A stretch of DNA of 64,000 nt from assembly GCF_002078875.1 (NCBI RefSeq), contig NC_034412.1, positions 27,372,244 to 27,436,243 of the forward strand, written 5' to 3'. The notes beneath the pieces were generated by a model that was not told the origin of the DNA, made no database searches, and was given only the letters and a program-made list of their open reading frames with translations. Shown piece by piece: positions 27,183 to 46,400 of this stretch. The number at the start of each line of letters is the position of its first letter. Positions within the stretch are counted from its first letter, which is position 1. A program made the position numbers and the translations under genes. Origin of the DNA: Numida meleagris (lineage: Eukaryota; Chordata; Aves; Galliformes; Numididae).

Positions 27183-27787
27183 GGGATTATGACTTAGTAG
27201 CACGTGAAAGATCTCAGGCGTACTACTTCAAACTATGAAACAACATTTTATGCCTTAAAAATGCACCTGACTGAAATAATGAGCTTAAAATTCTGCTCAC
27301 TCTATACAAAAGGTTGTATTCCTTTTCCAGCTGATAATCTCTAGATTGAAAATACACATAGCACAGGTAGGAATTTAAGATAGATTATATTGAGTGAAAA
27401 AATATTACCACTAAGTTCAATAGCTTCTACTCAGTGTGTTGTTAATTTGTATTTTCAGGGGCTAGTGCTGAAATATAATTTTCTCCTGAACAATCTGACC
27501 CACTCTACTTGTTGCCAAACAGGAATTAATGATAGCAGGAGACAGATCCTCAGAAACTCTTTCTTCTCCTATTTGTTAAACAGCTTTTCTATTGAGGACT
27601 CATCATAGTTACAAAGCTTTGACTCAGATTTCACATTAAATATTTTGGACATAATACTGAAATCACTGGAAATATAAATTCACTAGGTGTTTTTTGAGTT
27701 AGACTTTGTGGACTTGAAGATAAAATACAGAAGTCAATGGAAAGTCTACTTGATTTCAAAGAATAATTCAGTATAGATTTTATATAG

Positions 27788-27893
27788 ATGTAGCACTGAG
27801 TGATGTAGTTTAGTGGGCATGGTGCTGAAGGACTGCTGGTTGAACTAGGTGATTTTAAAGGACTTTTCCAACTTTAACGATTCTACGATTCTA
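27788..27893 (+). mobile_element. CR1 LINE 3'-terminal fragment
   Basis: GATGTAGCACTGAGTGATGT, TTAGTGGGCATGGTG, GAACTAGGTGATTTTAAAGG and TTCCAACTTTAACGATTCTA correspond to the last roughly 105 bases of CR1 in the plus orientation. A G14 run follows ten bases later. It faces the CR1 copy at 28409 tail to tail. Confidence 0.9.
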
Positions 27894-27902
27894 GTTAGAT
27901 TT

Positions 27903-27916
27903 GGGGGGGGGGGGGG
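27903..27916 (+). repeat. G14 homopolymer
   Basis: Fourteen consecutive G, followed within 15 bases by GGGG. Long G runs are rare in this AT-rich intron. They are unstable, can form G-quadruplex on the plus strand, and are prone to sequencing error. Confidence 0.85.
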
Positions 27917-28408
27917 TGAAGGAAAGGGGAGTGGTAAATTCTGGTCTTTTTCTTTGGAAGGAAAGGGAGATGCATTTCAAAAAAGGATACTGGAACACGA
28001 ACCTGTAATAACTGCAGTTGACAGACTAAAGTAAGAATGAATCTATCTTAATGACAGCACTGGTATTTTAAAAACATTTTGCAGGAACTTGACTACCTGA
28101 TAATAATTCTTAACTAAGACCTACATTTATGGATACTTCTTGCTGTTTACCCTTCCACATAATTTGAGAGAAAACAAAGCGCAAGGCTTGACATTCATAT
28201 AAGGCACGGGTCACACAGGTTATCCTAAAAGCTCAGATGAATGGAAGTTCTGCATCATTATCCCTGATCAACTTCTGTAACAGCAGTTGTTACTGAAGGT
28301 TTACATACAACTTCACAAACATACCTCAGCAATACGATATCAATTTGGTATCTGTGACCTGAATAACACTTCTCAGGTACTTTTAAGTATATAGAGTATA
28401 TGCATCTA

Positions 28409-29169
28409 CATAGAATCATCAAGATTGAAAAAGACCTCCAAGATCATTCAGTCCAACTGTCCACCTATCACCAATACCTCCCACTAAACCATGTCCCTCA
28501 TCTAAGCATTTCTTGAACACATCCAGGGATGGTGACTCCATCACCTCCCGGGGAAGCCTATTCCAGCGCCCAACCACTCTCTCAGAGAAGAATTATTTCC
28601 CAACATCCAACCTGAATCTCCCCTGGCACAACTTGAGGCCACTCCCTCTAGTCCTATCGCTAGTTACATAGGAGAAAAGGCTGACCCCCACCTCGCCTCA
28701 ACCTCCTTTTAGGTAGTTGTGGAAAGCAATAAGGCCATCCCTGAGCCTCTTCTTCTCCAGACTGAAGAATCCCAGCTCCCTCCTGCTCCTCATAAGGCCT
28801 GTGCTCCAGACCCCTCCACCAGTTTCATTACCCTTCTCTGGACATGCTCCAGGGCCTCAAGATCTTTGTTGTACAGAGGGGCCCAACACCGAACACAGCA
28901 CTCTAGCTGCAGCCTCATGAGTGCTGAGTACAGAGGGATGATACTTCCCTACTCCTGGTGACAATACTATTTTTGATACAAACCAGGGTGCCATTGGCCT
29001 TCTTGGCCACCTGGGCACACTGCTGGCTCCTGCTCAGCCGAGCATCAGCCAACACCCCCAGATTCGTTTCCTGTACACAGTTTTCGAGTCACTCTGCTCC
29101 AAGCCTGTAGTGTTGCCTGGGGCTGTTGTGGCCAAAGTACAGGACTCAGCACTTGGTCTTGCTGAACTT
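28409..29169 (-). mobile_element. CR1 LINE 3' fragment, about 760 bp
   Basis: It runs from the CR1 3' end (CATAGAATCATCAAGATTG) through the ORF2 C-terminal region (CTCTTCTTCTCCAGACTGAA, CATGCTCCAGGGCCTCAAG). It then reaches further 5' reverse-transcriptase sequence: CCTTCTTGGCCACCTGGGCA, CACCCCCAGATTCG and CACTTGGTCTTGCTGAACT. It is the longest CR1 piece in the window, same subfamily as the copy at 22.3 kb but extending about 200 bases further 5'. The coding frame is broken by substitutions and indels. Confidence 0.93.
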
Positions 29170-30799
29170 ACATATATGTATACGTAGCTAATATACATGC
29201 TACATAGGAAGCAATAGCTAGTACAGTAGCAGTATCTGTCATTCTGAATCATAGCGACACAACACATTAGGATGTTGTTAATCATGTTGAGTGGAACCTC
29301 AATGTACAACTGCAAGCTGAGGTAGAACGTGCAGTTCCTGTCAAACTGAAAAATGTGTGTTAGACTAAGGACTAATAAAATTAGGTCTTATTTCATTTTT
29401 GGTAGCCAGTGCTTTCTGATAATTTCTTGTACATCTAGAGGCAATTTTTACACTCAGTTAAGTATTTAGTGTTTAATTTCATGGTTCCTTTTTGGAGCAT
29501 AAGATAACAAAAATAGTTCTACATTAATCTAAAAAATTTTGGCAAGTACCATTTTTTCCTCGATTTTATGCAGACTATGAGCTGTTACAGCATTTAGTTC
29601 TATTATTGTAAAGGACCAACAAAAAGCATTTATTTAGTATAAAATTGTAATTTATATTCATTGTATTCAATCAGTTCTATTCAGAAATATCTCAATCACC
29701 ATAATTCTTTCTACTGTGATCACAGAAGCGCCAACATATGTATCTACACTCTGTTGAGTGATTAAACAGAATAATTTATAGCTATTTACTTACTTCTAGT
29801 ATCCCTCAAGATTTTGTAAGCCACTATGAAGGCCACTTGAAGTACTTGCTTTGAAATTTCATTTTTTAAGGTACTACAAAGGAGAAAATTATTATTTATT
29901 TTAGAAAAGCGCAACAGAAGACAGGCAGATTGAATGTGCAGCAAACACAGTATTATCCTCATAGCATGGAAGACATTACATAAAGACAGAAGATCCTTGA
30001 GAAATACAAAAAGTGCATCAGCTGAGTTTTATTTTACAGAAGAAAAAGCTTTCAAGAATCTGTATCCTCTACTTCTACCTTTTGTTTGGCTTCAGCATCT
30101 TATACTTTCAGCCACCCTTTCAGATAAAGTTAAATACATCTTGCTCTGACTAAAAACACATTCTCTTATATAAAATCTTTTAGTTTAGGACTGTGTGGTG
30201 AGGGAAAACAAACCAGCAAAACAAAATGCTAAGATGGAGCTGAACCAATGTCAGAACACAATTTTACATTGCACAGCTGGGGCAGTGGAGGACTGACCGG
30301 TACGTTCAGGATGATTCCCTTCAGTCCCATGCTCATAAGAACTAAGCAGATCTGAATTTTCCATTTTATCTTATCCTAATGGAAATAATTATTCAGTACC
30401 ATTCTATATGCACTATTGATCTAGTGGAACTTATTACATCTAGTAAGTATATCTAGTGGATATATGCCATGGCACCAAAAACAAGCTCATGATATACGTG
30501 AAAGCAGCTGACAGAAGCCGCATCAAGTTTGCTTGCCTGTAAAACACTACACAAGCCAGTAAGCACCTTCACATTCTCGTAACATTTTGCAAACTGGGAC
30601 TTCAGTGCATACTTCCAAGGCAGTTCACCCTCTCAAGTATTTTCCTTCTTTGTTACTGCCTCAGCATCTGATCTTCTAAAGGAGATAAAGGAATTTTTAT
30701 ACCACTGCTTATATTTTAACCTTAAGTTATCCTTCTTATCTCTTTTACTCATTTTGCAAACAAAATGAGATTGACAAAAATAATTCACAGAATATATGC

Positions 30800-30880
30800 A
30801 ATTTATATTATATATATACCATACAGATATGTATATACCATTTAAAAATGTGTATACATATATGTTTATATGTATGTTAA
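30800..30880. repeat. TA-rich low-complexity tract
   Basis: Alternating TATATA/GTATATAC/ATACATATATG units without a fixed period. Probably a decayed microsatellite. Confidence 0.6.
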
Positions 30881-33626
30881 TGCATTTACAACAGTCAATG
30901 ATTTATTTTGCCCTTAAGGTGGTTCCGTTTCTACCAGCAGAAGAAAAAAAATAGGCTTCCTGTTGCCTGTGGCAAGTTCTTGATAAAGCAGTAAGGCTTA
31001 TAGTCATACTTGACTCTAAATTTACAGTCTTCAGATGACAGTCACATTTCTAATTCACTATGCCAATGAAAAAAAAAAGATTTCTTACCTGCAAGTGCTA
31101 ATGCGGCAGTACCGATAATAAAGCTCATAGATATGCATTCATATTTAAATAAAATGTAATTGCCTAATCCTTTAAAAAGAAAAAAACTTTAAGAGAGCAA
31201 GCTGCTCAGCATAATAGTGACAATAGCTTTTAATTTTGCGCAGCTGGGTTCAAAGATCAAAATCCTATTGAAGTGTTTTTAAATACCAGTTAAAATCACA
31301 GCTAGAAATGTGCACGGTATGCTTGATTATAACCATCTCCTTTACAGGCTCAAGCTGATGACACAAATACCCCTAGTGCCCACTCTCAGTTCTTTTTCAG
31401 CTTTCTGAATTTCCTGATTCTTTTGCATAGTACTCTCCTGCCCAAGGTAGAGAAGATCACTTAAAACCTATAGTTAGAAATGAGAGCTTTTTAGTCTTCA
31501 TCACATTCAAATATACGTCATAAGAATATAATTTACTATTTCTGGTATGTTTTGTACTTAAGTTACTTCTAAAGTATCCTTATGAAATGATTTAGGAATT
31601 ACCACAAACCGCGGTGAACCAATATCCCACCTCCTTCTCCATGACCCAGTGTTTGTATTTCTGTGCCCATTTAATTGTCTTGTACAAGACACTGGAACTA
31701 CTACTTCCCGTTTCTTTCATTCCCTTTTTATTTAACTAAGCAATTCATTACTTATAAAGCCTGAAAAAAGAAAACAAGGAATAAAACAACTGAATTCTGC
31801 ACTGCATTTTTGCATAGGATCCATTTCTCCAGTATTATGAACCCAAATTTTCTTTACTGCCCTTCACCATAAATAACAATAAATCTTATTCCAGCTGTTA
31901 GGCAGACAGCCTTCAGTGAGCATGAGAGGATTTCAACAGTTCTCAAATGTATCATGCTCCTGCTAATAGGTATAGAGACAAACCCACTGGGAGCATCAGG
32001 TATTACATTGAGATTGGTAGTTAGATTTAAAATATGGTGATGAAAAATGTAAAAATGGAGAGATGCACGCTATCAGCTCAAGGGACAAAAACTGTGGAAG
32101 GTGTAAGAAAAGCATTTTTTAGTTAGAGTAACAGATGTCTCTTAAACTTCTTTAAATAAAAAAAAAAATCAAAATTATTCCCTGCCAATTCTATTGCTCA
32201 GTTACAATATCTCAATCAAGATGTAGTTATGAGAAGTATTCAAAAAAAGAACCGCTTATATTTTGATTACTTGGATTGCTTTTTCTACATATTTAAAAAC
32301 ATTGGAGGTGGTCAAAAATCAAACAGTGAAAAGTAATAATTTCACAATCCTAATACATGCTACCACAACATAATATTATTTTGGGATAAAAAATTTAAAC
32401 AGTGAAATACCCAAAGAGAATTCTGAAAAAGGAACAGTTCTTATTTTGTTTCGAATAAATCTCTTCTGCATTCCTACTTTTTTAAAGAAAAAAAGAGTTT
32501 ATGCTTAGTTTGATTTTAACTTGGTACTTTAATGATGGAAAATGCCACGTGAGTGCTTCTTGCATGAATTCGGCTCCCTGTCCATATTAATTTTTTGTAT
32601 TCACAAATACAGAACTTCCCATTGCTGGTAGCAGGTCACATCACACACCCCTGGACTGGAGCTGTCATGTTCACTGTGAGTTTGGCTTGGCTTCTGTGGT
32701 GTGCTTGGTTTCAGCTTGTTTTGCTGTAAGAGTAGTAGTCTAATGACCAGAAGGCTGTCATTTAATTTTAGTTTTGTTTCATTTGGTACACTTTCACTGC
32801 AATATGTAATTTTTGTTAATACTTTTGATGTAGATTAGAAAGACTAAATTCAAGCTCTCTGAAGACCAAATGCAGTGGAACTAGAGCTAATTTTTTCTTT
32901 TATTGAAAGAGCATTCATTGTGCCATAATTACAGCCATTAAAGGTATTTCACATTCCTCTGGCTGTTGGGCACACAATGAACTGGAAGTTTTTTGAGCTT
33001 TTATTTTTAAACAATGTAATGAATATGTACCTTATATGAAGGAATGAATATTGGACTAGAAATCATCCTATTTCTTTCTCCTCCTCAATATCATTTTGAT
33101 TCGTATCCCTGTGGATATGTTAAGATGTTCATACGTACTATAAGCATTTATCTCAGTCACCTTCGGAATTCAGAGAACAAGCACCTGGCAACAGTATATT
33201 ACAAATCAGTACATCCCTCTGAATCCTAAAGCACCAATTAACACACTACATTTGTTGCTGGGTTTATCACAACTGGTTTTACTTACCAGCACTCAGTAAG
33301 AAAGGGTTCAGGGAAATGTTCTACCTTTTCTTCTATAACAGCATCCCAACTGCACTTCTTTTCACTAGTGCACAACAAAGATTTTTTAACGCATGTTGGC
33401 ATTAAGGAAGATTATCTACAAATTGTCCATTACCAAAATCCCTCAGAAATATGGACACTAATGGATCTCTTATTGATTTCCATTGGAGTCATAAAATCAT
33501 GACTGCTAAATTACACCCGTTGTTTAAGTACAGCACCTTGACATATCAAAATCTAAAAAATAAAAAATGCCATTTCAGAAAGACAAAGCAAGAGATGGGA
33601 AAGAAAACTGAAAGAAGAGTAGGCTA

Positions 33627-38938
<5,312 letters not shown>

Positions 38939-40879
38939 TTATCCGTAGCATTTCCTTATCTGGTTTTCAGATAAAGGCCAAAAATAATTACTGTTCTAGA
39001 TATTTTGAGTAGATAAAATCTTCTGTGTATCAAAGCTAAGGAAAGTCTGAACAGTTTTAAGCCTGTACTTCTCTCATTCAAGTCACTCTGAGAAGGGGTA
39101 CCTGAAGATCTCATGAAATGCGACCTTTGGGAAAGCAGTTTGTGTAAACGTCCATAACATCACAGAGCAATATATGCAGTAAAAACTGAAAATATGTTAG
39201 AAAATCATATATTCCAAAGAATATATTTCACAATAACATTTGACTTCAGAAAGTAGAAATTGCACTTGAGTGTTCATAAAGCAGCTTTAGCTTTTCATGT
39301 TCTGGACAGATGAAACTTATGAACAAGAAAATCTGGATTCACAAGGGGAAAACAAATGATATCTAGGATAAGATCTAAGATCTAGTTTCATCTTTTCATT
39401 ATCAAGTCTTTCTATGAAATGAAAATTGCTACAACAAATGTCCTGCGTACCATGATTACAGTCAATGATTACAGCTGCTATTTATTTTGAAATACCATGT
39501 AATTTACTTCTGGTATTCTATTATACCAGATGCTTTATATTTTAAATTGAATAGATAAACTATTTAGGTTTTTTTTCATTTGAGATAACCTTCATAAAAA
39601 TCAGGTATGTAAACGTGCATAGTTACCATGTACTCATCGCAGAAAAATATGGACAGTTGGGTACTATTTGTTAACTCCAATGTGACAGAAATATGCCATG
39701 CTGATTAGCAAATAAAGCTGTGTTCTAATAATTCTTTTTATAAAATACAAATATAAAGGACAAACAAACATTTATCTCACAGAAATTGCCTAAACAATTG
39801 TTTTTTATTTTTATGCAATTGGAGATTACCACTTCAATGCATTTAACATCATTGTATCACTATGTACCTTCATCACCATTTCATATGGTAGAGAGAAAAA
39901 GTTCCTACATGCTTCTCACAACCTTACAGTGAAACTCAGATATGAAAAGGGGAGGCCTCTTGAGATGGAAGTTAAATGGTGCAGGTATAAAAAAATATTT
40001 GTAAGAATTCAAAACATTCTAGGATACCTTCTATTTCTAAAAGCTATGTAATAGGGAGTAACTATTTGACAAACTCAAATGTTATAACAGAGGGGAAGCA
40101 AAATTAAACTTTTAAGCAACAGCTACATATAGTATTCACATATTTGTCCTTTAATTGCCAGAGGCATGGAGATTGAGGACATACAATTTGTAAAACTGAC
40201 TATGTGGATGCTTTTCAGGGATAATACAGGAATTCTCAGTAGGGAAACAGAAGAGTTCTGTAACCCTTCTGGAGCTGTAGTGAGGAAAGTTTGCCATCTG
40301 AATGGATCCAAGCTCCAGGTGATGGGGAAGGAAGACAGCAGTTCAGCAGACTAATTCATTTGGGTGAACTCCAGAAAACTGGGCCAGGAAAGGAAGCAAC
40401 ACTTTGTCTCCCCTAGACAACTTTTTACCCATACTTTCGGGAAAAAATGAACATAAGTCCTACTTGTTAGATAACACACTGCTCAGACCTAGTTATTACA
40501 TCTAGATTTTATCCCCAGTAATTTGTTTTTGATCAAACAGTTCTCAGTCTGTTATTCTAAAGCTTGCAAAGAAATTTTTTTTACTTTAGTGATATGGAAC
40601 AAGTAAAGCAGTTTATTTTGTAATAAAATCAGTAAAATTCCAGATTTTTTTAGAGTATCTCCTTAAGTCATGAAAGGTCTGAGTTAGAAAAAGAAATGGA
40701 AAATTAATTATAAAAGAAGCAATGCTCACCCCCACCAACCCAACTAGAAGATAATGAGTGATCAAGAATTGAAAATAGGTTCTTGCATCTATGAAGACAA
40801 TAATTATGCTAATACTCATTAGAATATTAAAGATTTAACTTTCTTACTCAAGACTTTGTGGTTATGGAAGAAGTTTTAC

Positions 40880-40998
40880 AGGCTGGGTGGGGCTGTGAGC
40901 AACTTGGTCTAGAGGGAGATGCCCCTGCCTATAGCAGGGGGGCTGGAACTAGATAGTCTTAAGGGGCCCTTCCAGCTCAAACCATTCTATGATTTTCA
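40880..40998 (+). mobile_element. CR1 LINE 3'-terminal fragment
   Basis: GTGAGCAACTTGGTCTAGAG, GAGATGCCCCTGCCTATAGC, AGGGGGGCTGGAACTAGATA and CAAACCATTCTATGATTTT match the final roughly 120 bases of a CR1 subfamily with the 'lead-in to CCATTCTATGATTCT' end. This is a different subfamily from the copies at 22 and 28 kb. Confidence 0.9.
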
Positions 40999-43400
40999 AC
41001 CAGCTGCAAACAAGGTGAATACAGTTCACAAAGCAACTTCATGACTCTGTTAACCTATCTTCAGTAGAGGATTATTTTCAATTCAACAACAGTGGCAAAG
41101 CCAATGTTCTTTATGGGGTTGCTTTGATCATGTCTATAAGATAACAGCTGTAATTTGCTCTTCAAGTGATCCTTTTCACTCTACAAATCAACCTGACTCA
41201 GAATTACAGTCCCAGCCCTGATAGTCCACTGGCTTCTGCTGTGCTTGTCATCTATGTTATAGATCAGTCTGATTCTTTCAGTGCTTCACTAACTTCTTTG
41301 AAAACCAGTCCTCATTATGAAAACACTGCTAGCACCTTTTAGAAGAAAATCACTTCTTGTTTTTTGTTGTTGTTGGTTTTTTTTAATGATTTAAAACCAT
41401 CTTGTAAAACAGATATAATTGCAGTAGATGTTTCAGTTACAAGAACGAGGCTCTGTTGATGTATAGAACAGCACCTCTAGGCTGGAGTAGCAGCACAAGA
41501 AAGAACTAGGAGAGCTGCACTATTTGTGTTTAACTTAATCAGCATAACCCGCAAAATAGTTGTCTGAAAGGCACACAAAATGACAAGCAGGGATTAAGTA
41601 TGACAACCTTGAGAGGAAAAGTAATTTATGCTTAATCTTAATGTAATGGAGAAAGAAACATGCTGTAAATTGTATCACACCCAGAACTACAAAAGCCAAA
41701 GATGGTTATAACAAAACCAGAAATGATGATTTGTCAGGATACAAAATGAACTTCACCATAACAGACTTTCAGATTGTCGACACATTTCCAGATTTATCTC
41801 AGTAATTATACCAATGCATTTAGACAAACAAAAAGTATCACAGTTTTAGTTTGGTTTTTGGTTTTGAAAGAAAATTCTTAATATATATTCTTAAAGCTCC
41901 TCCCCAGTAAATCAGACTGTGTCAGTCAACATTAATTATCAAAGTATCATTTCATTATCATTATTTATATAACTTATGAAATCTTGAATAACACAAAAAC
42001 ATTCAATGTTAAAGAGACTAAATTGCATATATCTACATGTAAAAGCAATCTATTCATTGAGCATAACTCCATAATTTAATTCAGTTCTCTGATACTTTTT
42101 TTTGCTTCTTCATTTCTGAACTGAGCTTACTGCACAAACAAATGATTGATTTCTGAAGTCCTGGAAAACAATAATGGTAATTTTTTATTTTTCTTGTTCT
42201 CTTTTGTTTGCTTGTTTCATTCACGGAAAAGACTGATCCCACTACACAGCAAAGTTGCAAAAAAAAAAAAACACCGCTGTGATTTATTTTACAAGTTTTT
42301 TGTCATTTCCTGTGGAATCTTAGAAGATGTACAGAAAACCAAAAGTCAAAAACACACTACAAAATCAGAATGCCATTCTCCTGTCCCATGCCTTGTAATT
42401 TCTGAAACAGTGCTAGTTCTATGATTTACTTAATTCAAATTCCAGAATAGGAGAAAAATTGAAATGTTTGGCTGTTAGTTTCTCTCCATTTGACACAGCA
42501 GTTTTGCAGCTGTATTCTAGTTACCTAGGAAACAGTAGGAAATTAGAAATTGAGTGCTACTGCCATCTTTGACAGTTTTGAACAATGATATTTGTCCATA
42601 ATACAGGAAAAAAATTATATTTGACAACTTACTTAATTTGCCAGAGAATAAGGTATACATCAAAACTAATTAGCTATTTGTGAAAACTTAGCAATACAAC
42701 ACCATCACTATTCTTATTGTCTACAGAAGAATATTAAAGATTCAACTTGGGTAACAGTTAGTCACTCCTTAAAACCAAATTCAACTCTTAAGGTTCTGCA
42801 TTTCATCGCTTTGAGGAAAATACTTGTGTAGAGAGAGAAGGAAGGAGAGATTATAATTTAATAAATTATCTGAAGTCAAACCATCTGACTTCTGTTCCCA
42901 GTTATTCATGGCTTTCACAGGTAAAGCAGGTACTTTAACCTCTCTTTGCCTTAGCATCTCCATCTACAAAGTAAGAATAACTCTTATTTCAAAGAGTTAT
43001 CAAAACTTATTAATATTTATGTGGCATCTGTATCTGCACAAAAGAAGTTACCAGCTCCTGATACACAACTGGATTCTTATATATTTTATGATCTGGAGCC
43101 AAGGTGTATCTATATAGCACAGTTTCCTTAAAGACATTATTTAAATTCTGAAGGAAAAATATCAGCTCTTTCAGATGAAACTGCTAGTTTTTCCTGGAAA
43201 ATACTACATACAAACAACTTTAAGTATTTCAGAACTGATACAAACATAAATCATGGTTTTTTTTTTAACTGAATAGACACACAGCAAGACTACTGTTCAT
43301 CTTCTACATGCATTTTGAACGAAGTCTGAACAATCTGATTAGCCAAAATGCTTCACTGCAAAACTACAAATGGTATTCCATGGAACAAAAGTAATACATT

Positions 43401-43428
43401 AATTTTGGATTAAAATTAATCCAAAATA
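43401..43428. repeat. AT-rich hairpin, 12-bp arms
   Basis: ATTTTGGATTAA at 43402-43413 pairs with TTAATCCAAAAT at 43416-43427, separated by two bases. It is probably a chance AT-rich palindrome. Confidence 0.55.
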
Positions 43429-46400
43429 AGATATGACACCATATCTATGCACAAACTAATTGGATATATACATGTACAGACACTCCCACACACAGGTTGA
43501 GGAAATCACTACAGATATGGTCTGATCTCAATTCAGTTTCAAACATAACACGAGAAACAACAACTTGAAGGTCTTCATTTAAAGACTGGTGATCTATGGT
43601 TCAGAGTTTGAGAGGAGGGCATTATACTCCAAACAAGTAATTTTTACTACAATTTTCCTGGATAAACAGATTAAAAAAAAAAAAAGCCTTCAGTTTCACA
43701 AGTAAAATTTCACATGCAACATTAATAAGATAACCTTGCCCTTCCTAGGTTATTAAAGAAAATATGAGAGAAAAAAAAAAACCAGCATGCTTCAAAGGCA
43801 GACATTACTAAAAATGAAGACTGAGACAGGAGTTGAATGCAGCATGTTATTTTGCCCCTCTAGTAGAGTTAACCCAACCACTGAAGTTAGTCTTCCTCCC
43901 ACAGGGCTTGGACAAATTTTGTTTTGCTGTATTTATAGTGATACTATGAAAACTATGAAACACCTAAGTCTACATTGGGAAGAAAAAAAATCAATTAAAA
44001 CATATTCCAAATCCAGGAGGGATATAATGATAGTATGCTAGCTTAGCCACAAATCTATAGAGAGTTCTGCTTTTGTTTCTCTGACAGTTTATATCAGAGA
44101 TTGTTTAAAAAATAAAGTCGAAGAAGACTAAATTATTTATATTAAATCACAGTCTTCCTTTTTGTAAAGATTTCTCAAAAATGAGGAATTGTTATGAAGG
44201 TGAGGTCCCAAGAGTGGGTTAAGAAAAACTAAAAAAGCATTGCAGCTAGAAGGGATGGTTTTATGTCTCCATTTCTATTTCCTCCCCTCAGTCACGTATT
44301 CTGACAACTTCCTTTTTTTCAGCTTTAGCACTTTCAGTGCAAAGATAATTTAGGAAGATTTTCAGTTAGACTTCTTCTATAGGAAAATTAATTGTATATA
44401 TGGAACTACATATTTATTTTTATTCTAATGAGCATTTCAAACAGCATTATCCCAATTTAAGTAATTCAGAAAAACCTCGGAAACAGACAAAATTTATCCT
44501 AAAATGTTCTAGCATCTTTCTGACGTATTTACATTATGCTTATCCTTCCATTTTTCCTCTACGTAAAATTTCAATAACTATGGTTACAGTCTTTTTCAAG
44601 AACAGTGCAGTGGAGAGAGTGTTACAAGGAGCCAAGAGCATCCTGCCAACATGGTCACAAGTTCTTTCTCTTCAGTCTCAGTATCTTTTTAATTTATGTT
44701 ATTTCATATGGTGCTTGGACTATTTTACTATTTCTCTATGTTTCACTATCAGAGCCTGCTTATTCTTTCTAGTAACAAGATTAAGTTTGAAAATGGAGAA
44801 TTATTTCTCCAGCTTCTGTTGAAGGAGAGGTTATAGTTTGTTAAGCAAAGATCATCCATATATGCCACTGACATAGCTTAAAAAGCCAGGAACACTATAC
44901 AATTTTGGAAACAAGTAAAATCAGGCCAAGGCAAAATCAGGCTAGTCCTGAGAAACCACACTATCAGGAAATTACAAAGAGTTTTTTTTAGAACCAGCAA
45001 AAAACCCTCACATTCTAAAGGCCTATTCATCTTTGAGGTACGATTACAGTATAAGGTAGAGCAACTCAGAGAAATCCGAGCTATGAGGGACCAAGGTCAC
45101 AAAGTCTAAATGATGCAACTTGATTTTAGCTGGCCTATGAAGGAGACAAATAATAAGTTAATAAAATTAATAACAAGGTTAAACATGACAGTTTTTTTTA
45201 TCTGTTCTCCAATTTCTCTTTTGTTTCTTCAGAAGCAAGGAAATACACTAGTTTGGCAATAAACAACAAAAAACAAGATTTATAAATTGAAACTCAAGCG
45301 AGGAACCAAGTAATTTGCCTTTGAATCTACACCAGAATGTTACCTCAGCATACCAGTCTGGCACCAGCATAAGTCTGCGATCAATCTAATAACTCATCAG
45401 CTTCATGTGTCACTTCCAGGTTGTTTTTCGACTGTACTGAAGTACAGGCTTAAAAATGTGCTTTTAGGTTTTAAAATTGATTTTAATCTCATCAGCTATT
45501 GGTTAGAAAGAATTTCAGAAAGGCTTTTATAGAAATCAGAAATCCTGCAGATAGCTGAGACAAATGCTCAGTCTATTTACTTTAATGTTACTATACTTTC
45601 AATTTCCTCATGTTTAATGAATCCACTGACAAAGACAGAAAAGTCATGATGGGCAAGAGAGCAGTGTACTATGAAGATCTATATCAGTATTTCCCTTGGC
45701 TATACATGAAGGATATTCAGTGTTGCCATGACGGCTGCTGGTATTTTATGACTCATATTATGACTTGTCTTGCAATAGTATTACAAGATTGATGAGGCAA
45801 ATGTAAATTATTGTGACAAACATGCATTATTAATACCTGCTATAAAGGATTTACATTAAAGACTCAGTGTCCTTTTAATGATCCTTTAGCATCACACATG
45901 CTTGTATCTGAATTTTTGCTCATGCCAATCTTTGTGTAAATCAATGCAAGAGAAATTCTAAGTGTACATCAGCTCAGTTTAAGCTTCTTTGCAAGGCGCA
46001 TGCTGCAACTGAAAAAGTCATGGGATATATACAAGTATATTTTGACAAGCTGTCCCTAAATAAAATTTGGATCATGGCATCCTTTCACAGAGAGTCACAT
46101 AAAAAGCTACCTAGGGAGAGTAGATCATTAAATTTTACTCTAGCTTCACTACAAAGAAATAAACGTTTTAGACAATTTTCTCTGTACAACCACAAAAAGC
46201 TTGCTGATCTAGTATTGTCTCAGATGTGACCGTCTGTCCTGATGTACAGCCTTCCAACTTTATTCCTCATCTGTGGTTTAATGTAGAAAGGTGTTATTAA
46301 AAAAGGTTCAACTCTTCAGCATTTCACCAATTGCAATTAAATTCTTATCTTTGATTTTTTTTTTAGACTTGAAGCTTTCATTTTCTTTAAGCCTTCTCTT

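Noticed and set aside
40123..40354. Overlapping open frames on both strands
   Set aside because: Mutually overlapping, short, no motif and no splice signals at the edges; chance.
44400..44822. Plus-strand open frame of 140 codons
   Set aside because: Rich in Phe, Leu, Tyr and Ser as expected from AT-rich DNA; no recognisable motif and on the strand opposite FSTL5.
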